Source of the DNA: Clostridia bacterium | GTDB lineage: Bacteria; Bacillota; Clostridia; Oscillospirales; CAG-272 | Assembly: GCA_024404435.1 (NCBI GenBank) | Contig: JAKSPW010000042.1 | Span: forward strand, 1-8,590 | Length of the DNA: 8,590 nucleotides | Direction of reading: 5' to 3' | In this document: positions 1-5,511 of the stretch, piece by piece | Layout of the letters: each line of letters starts with the position of its first letter | How positions within the stretch are numbered: the first letter of the stretch is position 1 | Notes under the pieces: model-generated | Seen by the model: the letters and a program-made list of their open reading frames with translations, nothing else | Databases searched by the model: none | Told to the model about the DNA's origin: nothing | Program-made: the position numbers and the translations under genes

Positions 1-280
1 AGCGAAAGACGGAGGGAGCGTACCGTTTGAAGCTCTATGTCCGTAGGGGAGAACGCCACCCTCCCGCGAGAAAATTAAAAAGCGTGCACTCTATTGCAGC
101 CTCCACACCTCCCTCCCGGAGGGAGCCTTTAGAAAAGCGTCCGCTTAACCGGAGCCTCCCCTTGAGGATGCAAGGGGAGGTGGCGGCGTCAGCCGACGGA
201 AGGGATTTGAAAGCGAGAAGAAAGACAATCCTTCAGTCGGCATTCGCCGCGAACCACAAAACCTCGCTTCGCTCCGCTCC
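1..280. repeat. Intergenic mosaic of short GC-rich palindromic repeats
   Basis: No credible gene is seen here; the open frame from 27 to 350 has no RBS and a low-complexity, Arg/Leu-rich translation. The stretch is built of repeated pieces. CGGAGGGAGC occurs at 10-19 and again at 117-126. CTCCCTCC and GGAGGGAG (109-116 and 118-125) form a 17-nt near-perfect palindrome. CGCCACCCTCCC (54-65) is inverted with one mismatch at 174-185. A GACGGAAGGGATT segment at 196-208 resembles the GACGGAGGGA at 8-17. Position 263-275 carries CTCGCTTCGCTCC, which recurs at 4698-4710. This is the look of dispersed, non-coding palindromic repeats common between genes in Clostridia; family membership is inferred, not searched. 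Confidence 0.6.
155..180. repeat. Perfect 10-bp hairpin within the repeat mosaic
   Basis: CCTCCCCTTG (155-164) and CAAGGGGAGG (171-180) are perfect inverted repeats around a 6-nt loop. A smaller hairpin follows directly: CGGC-GTCA-GCCG at 184-195. Neither is followed by a T-tract, so they are not canonical intrinsic terminators on the plus strand. The GTCA loop is shared with the hairpin at 4496-4509 in the other repeat-rich spacer. Confidence 0.6.
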
Positions 281-370
281 GTTCGGCTTATGCAGACGCT
301 GTTTTCACCTCATAATACTGTTACCTGTCATCTTGCACAACTGTTTATAGTCTTGCTGTTGACAGAGGGC

Positions 371-407
371 GCCGACCCGCTTCCTACTTGACAGCGGGAG
401 GCTTTTT
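371..407 (+). terminator. Terminator-like hairpin overlapping the next promoter
   Basis: CCCGCT (376-381) pairs with AGCGGG (393-398), extended by GCC (371-373) with GGC (400-402) across a small internal loop, and is followed by five T residues (403-407). This fits a weak plus-strand intrinsic terminator for transcription arriving from the left. The right arm overlaps the -35 box and the T-tract lies in the spacer of the promoter at 388-416, so the two elements cannot act wholly independently. The 11-nt loop makes it less certain than a classical terminator. Confidence 0.45.
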
Positions 408-416
408 CCATATAAT
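388..416 (+). promoter_or_regulatory. Consensus sigma-A promoter of the SLH-GH16 / malic enzyme / fumarase cluster
   Basis: TTGACA (388-393), a 17-nt spacer and TATAAT (411-416) match the housekeeping consensus at all twelve positions. The expected start site near 423 would leave a leader of about 35 nt before the ATG at 458. A second TTGACA at 359-364 has no good -10 at the right distance. Confidence 0.8.
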
Positions 417-457
417 AAAAGAAAATACATCGGATTGCTCCGGCAAAGGAAAAACTC

Positions 458-1792
458 ATGAAAAGAACAATTTCACTCATCGTGGCTCTGCTGATCGCGG
501 CGGCGATCATACCCGTTTTCGCCGTCACGTCGGAGGCGGCGGACGCGTTCCCGTTCCGCGACGTTGCGAAAACAAGATGGAGCCGCGACGTTATCTCGTA
601 CGCATGGAATAAAGAATACATGGACGGCGTCGGCACGAACACGTTCGATCCCACAGGCACGATGACACGCGCCATGGCGGTGACCGTGCTCTACCGCATC
701 GACGGCAGCCCCGCGGTCACGGGGAGAACGAAGTTCACCGACGTGCCCGTCGGAAAGTGGTATTCCGACGCGATCACGTGGGCGTATACCTTCGGCATCG
801 TCAACGGCGTTACCGCCGCAAGATTTGCGCCCGACCAATTCGTCACGCGCGAGCAGCTCGTCTCGATCCTCTTCAGATACGCCGCCTACCGCGGAGACGA
901 CGTCACGCCGCGCGGAAGTCTCGACGACTTCAGGGACAGAGGCAAGGTCAGCAATTTCGCCGTCTATTCTTTTATGTGGGCGGTCGGCGAGGGACTCGTG
1001 AACGGCATTACCGCCGACACTCTCGCGCCGAAGGGAAACGCGACGCGCGAGCAGTTCGCGGCGATTTTGTTCAGATTCGACACACTGGGCTCGGACGACG
1101 TGATCCGCGTCATAAACGACAAGATCTATAAGCTCACATTCGAGGACGAATTCGACGAAGACGAGCTCGACACCGCTAAATGGGAGTTCTTACCCGACGG
1201 AGCAAGAACGTGGGACGACGACATGGTGACCGTGGAGGACGGACGCCTGAAGCTCTCTGCAGGTAAAGAGGGCGACAGACTCGTCAGCGGCGGAGTGCGT
1301 ACCCTCGGCCGCTTCGAGCAGTGCCGCGGCTATTTCGAGGCGTCGATGAAGCTCCAGAGCGCACCCGGCTTCTGGGGAGCATTCTGGATGTACGGCGGAA
1401 ACATGGAAAACGACACTCCCGTCGTTGAAGGTGCGATCGACGGATGTGAGATCGACGTCGTCGAGAGCTTTGACGCAGTGGGCAAAAAGATCAATCACGC
1501 GATCCACTGGGACGGATACGTGGAAAGCCATAAGTCCGTCAATATAAACCGCTCCGTTCCCGCATATTACGACGGTTTCCACACGTTCGCGGTCGAGTGG
1601 ACTGATACCGAATACACTTTCTACGTCGACGGCAAGTACAGCTGGATGGCAACTAAGCCCGGCCCGTGCGAGGTGCCGCTTTATCTGCTCTTTACGACCG
1701 AGATCGGCACGTGGGCGGGAGAACTCGACGAGAGCCTGCTCCCCGACGGCATCGAGGTCGAATACGTCAGGGCATATCAGCTCGCAGAGTGA
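458..1792 (+). CDS. Secreted SLH-domain GH16 family glycoside hydrolase
   Basis: A 444-residue exported, wall-anchored glycan hydrolase. Residues 1-30 form a signal peptide (KR near the N-terminus, hydrophobic core, Ala-rich end at SEAADA). Three SLH repeats follow at about 31-85, 92-145 and 155-210; their TRAE-type motifs read TRAM (70-73), TREQ (130-133) and TREQ (196-199). SLH domains normally bind pyruvylated secondary wall polymer. Residues about 225-443 are a GH16 beta-jelly-roll domain with the catalytic motif EIDVVE: E331 nucleophile, D333 assistant and E336 acid/base, in the ExDxxE form typical of laminarinase-like members. GFWGAFWMYGG (304-314) and FHTFAVEWT (374-382) are further GH16 signatures. 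Substrate is probably a beta-1,3- or mixed-linked glucan, but GH16 also contains agarases and others, so this is inferred. The start has AAAGGA 7 nt upstream. It is the first gene of the plus-strand cluster. Confidence 0.92.
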   Translation: MKRTISLIVALLIAAAIIPVFAVTSEAADAFPFRDVAKTRWSRDVISYAWNKEYMDGVGTNTFDPTGTMTRAMAVTVLYRIDGSPAVTGRTKFTDVPVGKWYSDAITWAYTFGIVNGVTAARFAPDQFVTREQLVSILFRYAAYRGDDVTPRGSLDDFRDRGKVSNFAVYSFMWAVGEGLVNGITADTLAPKGNATREQFAAILFRFDTLGSDDVIRVINDKIYKLTFEDEFDEDELDTAKWEFLPDGARTWDDDMVTVEDGRLKLSAGKEGDRLVSGGVRTLGRFEQCRGYFEASMKLQSAPGFWGAFWMYGGNMENDTPVVEGAIDGCEIDVVESFDAVGKKINHAIHWDGYVESHKSVNINRSVPAYYDGFHTFAVEWTDTEYTFYVDGKYSWMATKPGPCEVPLYLLFTTEIGTWAGELDESLLPDGIEVEYVRAYQLAE

Positions 1793-1807
1793 AAATCGGA
1801 GAATATC

Positions 1808-2980
1808 ATGGACATAAACGAAGAATCAATAAAAAAGCACTATGAGCTCGGCGGCAAGATCGAGGTCGTCTCCCGCGCGCCTCTGCGCGACAGACACGAC
1901 TTGTCCGTTCTCTACACGCCGGGTGTCGCGGCTCCGTGCCTCGAAATACAGAAGGACGCGTCGAAAAGCTTCGACCTGACGCGCCGCGCGAATCTCGTTG
2001 CCGTCGTGACGGACGGCTCTGCGGTGCTCGGGCTCGGGAACATAGGTCCGCTTGCCGGCATGCCCGTCATGGAGGGCAAATGCCTGCTCTTCAAGGAGCT
2101 CGGCGGCGTCGACGCTTTTCCGATCTGCGTCGGCTCGCAGGACGTCGACACGGTCGTCGAGACGGTCGCGCTCATCGCGGGCAGCTTCGGCGGCATAAAT
2201 CTTGAGGATATCTCCGCGCCGCGCTGCTTCGAGATCGAAGAAAAGCTGAAAGCACGGCTCGACATTCCCGTGTTCCACGACGATCAGCACGGCACCGCCG
2301 TGATCGTGCTCGCGGGGATCATAAATTCTCTGAAATTCACCGGCAAAAAGATGGAAGACTGCCGCGTCGTCGTGAACGGTGCGGGAGCCGCCGGCATCGC
2401 GATAACGAAGCTGCTTCTTCGCTTCGGCTTTCCCGACGTCGTGGTCTGCGACCGCTTCGGCATCATCTGCGAGGGCGACGGGGGACTGAACTCCGCGCAC
2501 GAGGCGATCTCGAAGGTCACGAACAGGGAACGCATCCGCGGTACGCTCGCGGACGCGATGAAGGGAGCGGATATCTTCGTCGGAGTCTCCGCGCCCGGCA
2601 TCGTTTCGGCCGACATGATAAGGAGCATGAACGAAAAGGCGATAGTCTTCGCCATGGCGAATCCCACGCCGGAGATCATGCCCGACGAGGCAAAGGCCGC
2701 GGGAGCGGCTGTCGTCGGCACGGGCAGAAGCGACTTCCCGAACCAGATAAACAACGTTATGGCGTTCCCCGGTATCTTCCGCGGTGCGCTCGACGTGAGA
2801 GCACGCGAGATAAACGAAGAAATGAAGCTCGCCGCGGCGTACGCCATCGCGGGTGCGCTCCCCGAAGACGAATTCAGGGAAGACAGGATCGTGCCCGACA
2901 CGCTCGACCCGGAGGTCTTCCGACGCGTGTCCGAGGCTGTGCGCGAGGCGGCGATCAGAACGGGAGTGAACGGAATATGA
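1808..2980 (+). CDS. Malic enzyme, NAD(P)-dependent, oxaloacetate-decarboxylating
   Basis: Cytosolic enzyme converting malate to pyruvate and CO2 with reduction of NAD(P). The 390-residue length is that of the short bacterial form without a phosphotransacetylase tail. YTPGVA holds the catalytic Tyr36 and EGK the catalytic Lys91, the same 55-residue spacing as the Tyr39/Lys94 pair of E. coli MaeB. Metal ligands are expected at E133-D134 (EDISAP) and D159 (HDDQHGTA). The Rossmann fold starts at VVVNGAGAAGIAIT (187-200). An Asp at the end of the second strand (D215) hints at NAD preference, but this is inference. NPTPE and FPNQINNVMAFPG are conserved late motifs. The RBS GGAG lies 6 nt before ATG, 15 nt after the GH16 gene. 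The stop overlaps the next start (ATGA), implying translational coupling with the fumarase. Confidence 0.95.
   Translation: MDINEESIKKHYELGGKIEVVSRAPLRDRHDLSVLYTPGVAAPCLEIQKDASKSFDLTRRANLVAVVTDGSAVLGLGNIGPLAGMPVMEGKCLLFKELGGVDAFPICVGSQDVDTVVETVALIAGSFGGINLEDISAPRCFEIEEKLKARLDIPVFHDDQHGTAVIVLAGIINSLKFTGKKMEDCRVVVNGAGAAGIAITKLLLRFGFPDVVVCDRFGIICEGDGGLNSAHEAISKVTNRERIRGTLADAMKGADIFVGVSAPGIVSADMIRSMNEKAIVFAMANPTPEIMPDEAKAAGAAVVGTGRSDFPNQINNVMAFPGIFRGALDVRAREINEEMKLAAAYAIAGALPEDEFREDRIVPDTLDPEVFRRVSEAVREAAIRTGVNGI
2977..2980 (+). other. ATGA stop-start overlap, malic enzyme to fumarase alpha
   Basis: The TGA of the malic enzyme (2978-2980) shares two bases with the ATG of the fumarase alpha gene (2977-2979). 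Such 4-nt overlaps normally mean translational coupling and a shared transcript. Confidence 0.85.
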
Positions 2981-3819
2981 GAGAAGTCAGCGTTAAGACT
3001 CTGACGGAAGAGATCGCGACTGCGGTAATGTGGATAAACTTCAATCTTGAGCCCGATACCGCTTCCGCGTTCTGCCGCATCGCCCTCGCCGAGAGGGATC
3101 CCGTAGCGCGCGAGGTGATGGAGCAGCTTGCAAAGAACCTCGAGGTCGCGAGTAAGGAGCAGATACCGATCTGTCAGGACACGGGAATGGCGGTCGTTTT
3201 CCTCGAGGTCGGTCAGGACGTGCATTTCACGGACGGCGATCTTTACACCGCGGTGAACGAGGGCGTGAGAAAGGGCTACGTCGAGGGATTTCTTCGCAAA
3301 TCCGTCGTTTCCGATCCGTTTGACAGAGTGAACACGGGCGACAACACGCCCGCCGTGATACATACGGACATCGTGCCCGGCGACAAGGTGAAGGTGACCG
3401 TGAGCGCCAAGGGCTTCGGCAGCGAAAACAAGAGCCGCCTCTTCATGCTGAATCCCGCCGACGGAGAAGAGGGAGTCAGGGCGGCGGTGCTTCAGACGGT
3501 TCGCGAGGCGGGAGCCTCCGCGTGCCCGCCGATGACGCTCGGCGTCGGGATCGGCGGCAACTTCGAGAAGTGCGCGCTGATGGCGAAGCACGCTCTCCTG
3601 CGCGAAAAGGGCGAGAGCGCCGCGAATGAGCGCGACGCGCGGCTCGAGCGCGAGCTGCTCGACGAGATAAACAAAACGGGGATCGGGCCCGCGGGGCTCG
3701 GCGGCGACACGACGGCGCTTGCCGTGAACGTGGAGACCTGCCCGACTCACATCGCGGGACTTCCCGTTGCGGTGAACGTCTGCTGCCACGTGAACAGGCA
3801 CAAAACGATAATTATCTGA
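2977..3819 (+). CDS. Fumarate hydratase class I (Fe-S), alpha subunit
   Basis: Catalytic, cluster-binding subunit of the two-subunit [4Fe-4S] hydro-lyase family (fumarase / L(+)-tartrate dehydratase). It interconverts fumarate and malate together with the beta subunit encoded next. The 280-residue length is normal. Expected cluster cysteines are C66 (PICQDTG), C183 (SACPP) and C270 (CCHVNRH, with C269 as an alternative); spacing between the first two resembles that of E. coli FumA. KGFGSENKS (145-153) and GVGIGGNFEK (189-198) are family motifs. The start ATG lies inside the malic enzyme stop (ATGA), so the two are probably coupled. Fumarate is favoured over tartrate as substrate because of the malic enzyme neighbour. 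The symbol follows common usage for the subunit and is not an E. coli orthology claim. Confidence 0.93.
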   Translation: MREVSVKTLTEEIATAVMWINFNLEPDTASAFCRIALAERDPVAREVMEQLAKNLEVASKEQIPICQDTGMAVVFLEVGQDVHFTDGDLYTAVNEGVRKGYVEGFLRKSVVSDPFDRVNTGDNTPAVIHTDIVPGDKVKVTVSAKGFGSENKSRLFMLNPADGEEGVRAAVLQTVREAGASACPPMTLGVGIGGNFEKCALMAKHALLREKGESAANERDARLERELLDEINKTGIGPAGLGGDTTALAVNVETCPTHIAGLPVAVNVCCHVNRHKTIII

Positions 3820-3825
3820 GGAAAA

Positions 3826-4350
3826 ATGGACGGAAAAAGAATCAGTCTGCCGCTGACCGACGAGGTGATCGACACGCTCCGCGTGGGAGACAAAGTGCTC
3901 CTGTCGGGCGAGATGACCGTCGCGAGAGACGCGGCGCACAAGAGAATATACGAGGCGATCCTGTCGGGAGAGGAGCCTCCGGTCGACCTGAAGGGCGCGG
4001 TCATATATTATATGGGGCCGTCCCCCGCGAGAGAGGACAGACCCATCGGCTCGGCAGGTCCGACGACCTCGGGCAGAATGGATAAGTACACGCCGACGTT
4101 TTTGTCTCTCGGCGTCAGGGCGACCGTCGGCAAGGGCGCGCGCTCCGCGGAGGTCACGGAAGCGATCGTGAAGAATCACGCCGTGTATTTCGCCGCCGTC
4201 GGCGGCTGCGGCGCGCTTCTGTCGAAGTGCATAACGTCGAGTCGGGTGATCTGCTACCCGGATCTCGGCGCGGAAGCGGTGCTCCGCATTACGGTCGAAG
4301 ATTTCCCCGTCATCGTCGCCGTCGACTGCACGGGGAGCAGTATTTATTGA
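3826..4350 (+). CDS. Fumarate hydratase class I (Fe-S), beta subunit
   Basis: Partner subunit of the Fe-S fumarase, corresponding to the C-terminal domain of single-chain class I enzymes. It completes the active site for hydration of fumarate to malate. At 174 residues it is slightly shorter than the usual 180-190. Conserved substrate-site motifs are ARDAAHKR (33-40), GPTTSGRMD (78-86) and GKGAR (102-106); AAVGGCGALL (123-132) and EDFPVIV (158-164) are typical later in the chain. The RBS overlaps the preceding stop (TGAGGAAAA then ATG), 6 nt after the alpha gene. It is the last gene of the plus-strand cluster; a hairpin begins 6 nt after the stop. With malic enzyme it gives a fumarate-to-malate-to-pyruvate route, or the reverse for C4-acid supply. 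Confidence 0.93.
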   Translation: MDGKRISLPLTDEVIDTLRVGDKVLLSGEMTVARDAAHKRIYEAILSGEEPPVDLKGAVIYYMGPSPAREDRPIGSAGPTTSGRMDKYTPTFLSLGVRATVGKGARSAEVTEAIVKNHAVYFAAVGGCGALLSKCITSSRVICYPDLGAEAVLRITVEDFPVIVAVDCTGSSIY

Positions 4351-4356
4351 TAATTA

Positions 4357-4429
4357 TGCGGGGAAAACCTTTTTTGAGAAAAAAGGGTTTTCCCCGCACC
4401 CCTTTCCAAAAAACTTTTGAAAAAAGGGG
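4357..4429. repeat. Left arm of an inverted double-hairpin repeat
   Basis: Two hairpins in tandem. The first (4357-4398) pairs TGCGGGGAAAAC with GTTTTCCCCGCA and TTTTTT with AAAAAA around a 3-nt GAG loop, with a one-base bulge. The second (4399-4429) pairs CCCCTTT with AAAGGGG. The whole 73-nt unit recurs in inverted orientation at 4718-4785 with a handful of substitutions and 1-2-nt gaps. It begins 6 nt after the fumarase beta stop. It may be a dispersed terminator repeat or the terminal repeat of a small element. Confidence 0.75.
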
Positions 4430-4436
4430 CTTTTTT
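4399..4436 (+). terminator. Intrinsic terminator of the malic enzyme / fumarase cluster
   Basis: CCCCTTT (4399-4405) pairs with AAAGGGG (4423-4429), with internal A/T pairing, and is followed by C and six T residues (4431-4436) then ATT. This is a canonical plus-strand intrinsic terminator about 50 nt after the fumarase beta stop. Confidence 0.75.
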
Positions 4437-4465
4437 ATTGTACAGCTGAGCATTTTAATAAATTC

Positions 4466-4595
4466 AGACTATGAAAAAGTCTACCTCAGATCATCAACGC
4501 GTCAGCGTTGCATATCATCAGGGCGTCAGCGATGTACTTTTTGCACGCCTTGCGGCGTGATGATATGCAAAAACGGCATCGCCGTGTTTGATGTT
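4466..4595. repeat. Chain of nested palindromes with ATCATC linkers
   Basis: Non-coding. Small stems occur in series: AGACT/AGTCT (4466-4482), AACGC-GTCA-GCGTT (4496-4509), CACGCC-TTGC-GGCGTG (4544-4559) and ACGGC-ATC-GCCGT (4573-4585). An 11-bp perfect inverted repeat, GCATATCATCA (4510-4520) with TGATGATATGC (4558-4568), encloses the CACGCC hairpin and shares two bases with its right arm. ATCATC occurs before the second stem and inside the 11-bp arm. No open frame with an RBS is present. Confidence 0.65.
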
Positions 4596-4717
4596 GCGCC
4601 CGCACACGGGCGCATGAATTGATTTTCTTCCGAAAATCATGAATTGCGGCTAACGCCGCATGAATTGAGCCGCCGCATATGCGGCGGCTCATGAATTCTC
4701 GCTTCGCTCCATGAATT
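4596..4717. repeat. Five ATGAATT heptamers alternating with hairpins
   Basis: ATGAATT occurs at 4614-4620, 4639-4645, 4660-4666, 4691-4697 and 4711-4717. Before or between the copies lie perfect hairpins: GCGCCCG-CACA-CGGGCGC (4596-4613), GATTTTC-TTCC-GAAAATC (4621-4638), GCGGC-TAAC-GCCGC (4646-4659) and a 24-bp perfect palindrome centred on CATATG (4667-4690). The last interval is the unstructured CTCGCTTCGCTCC (4698-4710). The stems differ in sequence while the heptamer is invariant, so the regularity is in the architecture. Function unknown. Confidence 0.8.
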
Positions 4718-4785
4718 CCCTTTTTTCAAAAGCTTTTTGAAGGGGGTGCGGGGGAAACCTTTTTCTCGAAAAAGTTTCCCCCGCA
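4718..4785. repeat. Right arm of the inverted double-hairpin repeat
   Basis: This is the reverse-complement relative of 4357-4429: a CCC(TT)...GGG hairpin (about 4718-4746) followed by a strong stem, TGCGGGGGAAAC (4747-4758) with GTTTCCCCCGCA (4774-4785), continued by TTTTT/AAAAA around a CTCG loop with one bulged C. TA stands immediately outside both arms (4355-4356 and 4786-4787, reading ...TTA and TAT...). The arm ends 13 nt before the stop of the minus-strand nucleotidyltransferase gene. Confidence 0.75.
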
Positions 4786-4798
4786 TATTTTTATTTAT
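4747..4798 (+). terminator. Strong hairpin with downstream T-rich tail
   Basis: A 17-bp stem with one bulge (4747-4785) followed by a T-rich stretch (ATATTTTTATTTATTT) reads as a plus-strand intrinsic terminator. It would stop transcription from the fumarase side running antisense into the nucleotidyltransferase operon. In the minus direction the same stem is followed by CCCCC and not by a U-tract, so it is a poor terminator for the minus-strand operon that actually ends here. Confidence 0.55.
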
Positions 4799-5509
4799 TT
4801 AATTATATTCCTCAAACCCCGGGTCGACTTCGCGGAGCTCGTCGACTGAGTCGATCTCCACGATCTGATCCGCGGAAACGGGATGCACGGTAAGTGCGAG
4901 CTTATCGAGGTTTGCGTCCACGATCTCGTCCCAATAGAGGCCCTCGTGGCCCTCGTGTTCATAGGCCTCGTTCACGGCATCCGCTATGATCTTCGCGTCC
5001 TCCGCCGTGAAGTACGACACGCCGACCATGTTGTAAACGTCGTCGCCGTACTTGCCGACGCGGGTGATTCGCCCCGTCTCATCGGTGTCGAACACCCAGT
5101 CGTCCGAGTGCCCCTCTACCATCTTGCCGTAGTAGCACGAGCCCTCGAGCTTCGAGGTGAAGATGTCCGGATCGGACACATACAGGTCTGCCTCGCAGAT
5201 GAAGCAGGGAGTATTTCCCATTACGCCGCACACGGCCTTTATCGACGAAATGTTGTTCTTTACCGTGTACTCCGTGTTCTCGACAACGGTCACGTTCGGA
5301 TATTTTTCCTCGAGGAATTTCATCATTTCGCCCTTGTAGCCGACGACGACGTAAATGTGCTCAACGCCGCGCTTTTCGAGCCCCGCGATGACCGTCTCGA
5401 TCATCGACTTTCCGAAGACCTTGACGAGCGGCTTCGGCATCTTTTCCGTAAGCGGTCTCATTCTCGTTCCGAGTCCCGCCGCCATAAGAATCGCAATTTC
5501 TTTTGTCAT
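4799..5509 (-). CDS. LicC-type nucleotidyltransferase (CTP:phosphocholine cytidylyltransferase-like)
   Basis: A 236-residue cytosolic NTP-transferase resembling pneumococcal LicC, which joins CTP and phosphocholine to CDP-choline for phosphocholine decoration of surface glycans. The nucleotide-binding loop AAGLGTRMRPLT spans 10-21, with K26 in PKPLV. KNNISS (84-89), EADLY with probable metal ligand D108, DDW (137-139), LYWDEI (191-196) and EIDSVDEL (219-226, second metal ligand D220) follow the LicC pattern and length. The reading frame is open upstream to 5977, but homology starts at 5509, where AAGGA lies about 10 nt upstream and the ATG overlaps the permease stop (TAATG). It is the last gene of the minus-strand operon and a paralogue of the catalytic part of 6975-7865. 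The headgroup could instead be phosphoethanolamine, a phosphonate or another phospho-alcohol. Confidence 0.85.
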   Translation of the reverse strand: MTKEIAILMAAGLGTRMRPLTEKMPKPLVKVFGKSMIETVIAGLEKRGVEHIYVVVGYKGEMMKFLEEKYPNVTVVENTEYTVKNNISSIKAVCGVMGNTPCFICEADLYVSDPDIFTSKLEGSCYYGKMVEGHSDDWVFDTDETGRITRVGKYGDDVYNMVGVSYFTAEDAKIIADAVNEAYEHEGHEGLYWDEIVDANLDKLALTVHPVSADQIVEIDSVDELREVDPGFEEYN

Positions 5510-5511
5510 TA
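5507..5511 (-). other. TAATG termination-reinitiation junction
   Basis: The permease stop TAA (5511-5509 on the minus strand) shares its last A with the ATG of the LicC-type gene (5509-5507). Such overlaps couple translation of the two products and argue for linked stoichiometry of transporter and nucleotidyltransferase. Confidence 0.8.

Noticed and set aside
1..30. Possible C-terminal tail of an upstream gene (frame 1, stop at 28-30)
   Set aside because: Only nine codons, and the bases match the repeat family found at 117-126, so coding cannot be supported.
27..350. 107-residue plus-strand open frame at the left edge
   Set aside because: No ribosome binding site, Arg-rich low-complexity translation, and it lies across palindromic repeats; typical of spurious calls over such elements.
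2284..4179. Long minus-strand open frame (631 codons) opposite malic enzyme and fumarase
   Set aside because: It lies antisense to three well-conserved genes, has no recognisable domain or RBS, and is Arg/His/Ala-rich as expected from the complement of GC-rich codons.
4227..4692. Small open frames over the 4351-4798 spacer, both strands
   Set aside because: They run through hairpins and repeated ATGAATT units and have no RBS or conserved sequence.
4466..4717. CRISPR array or integron attC-like site
   Set aside because: The repeated unit is only 7 nt, the intervals are self-complementary and of uneven length (13-24 nt), and no cas or integrase gene is present.
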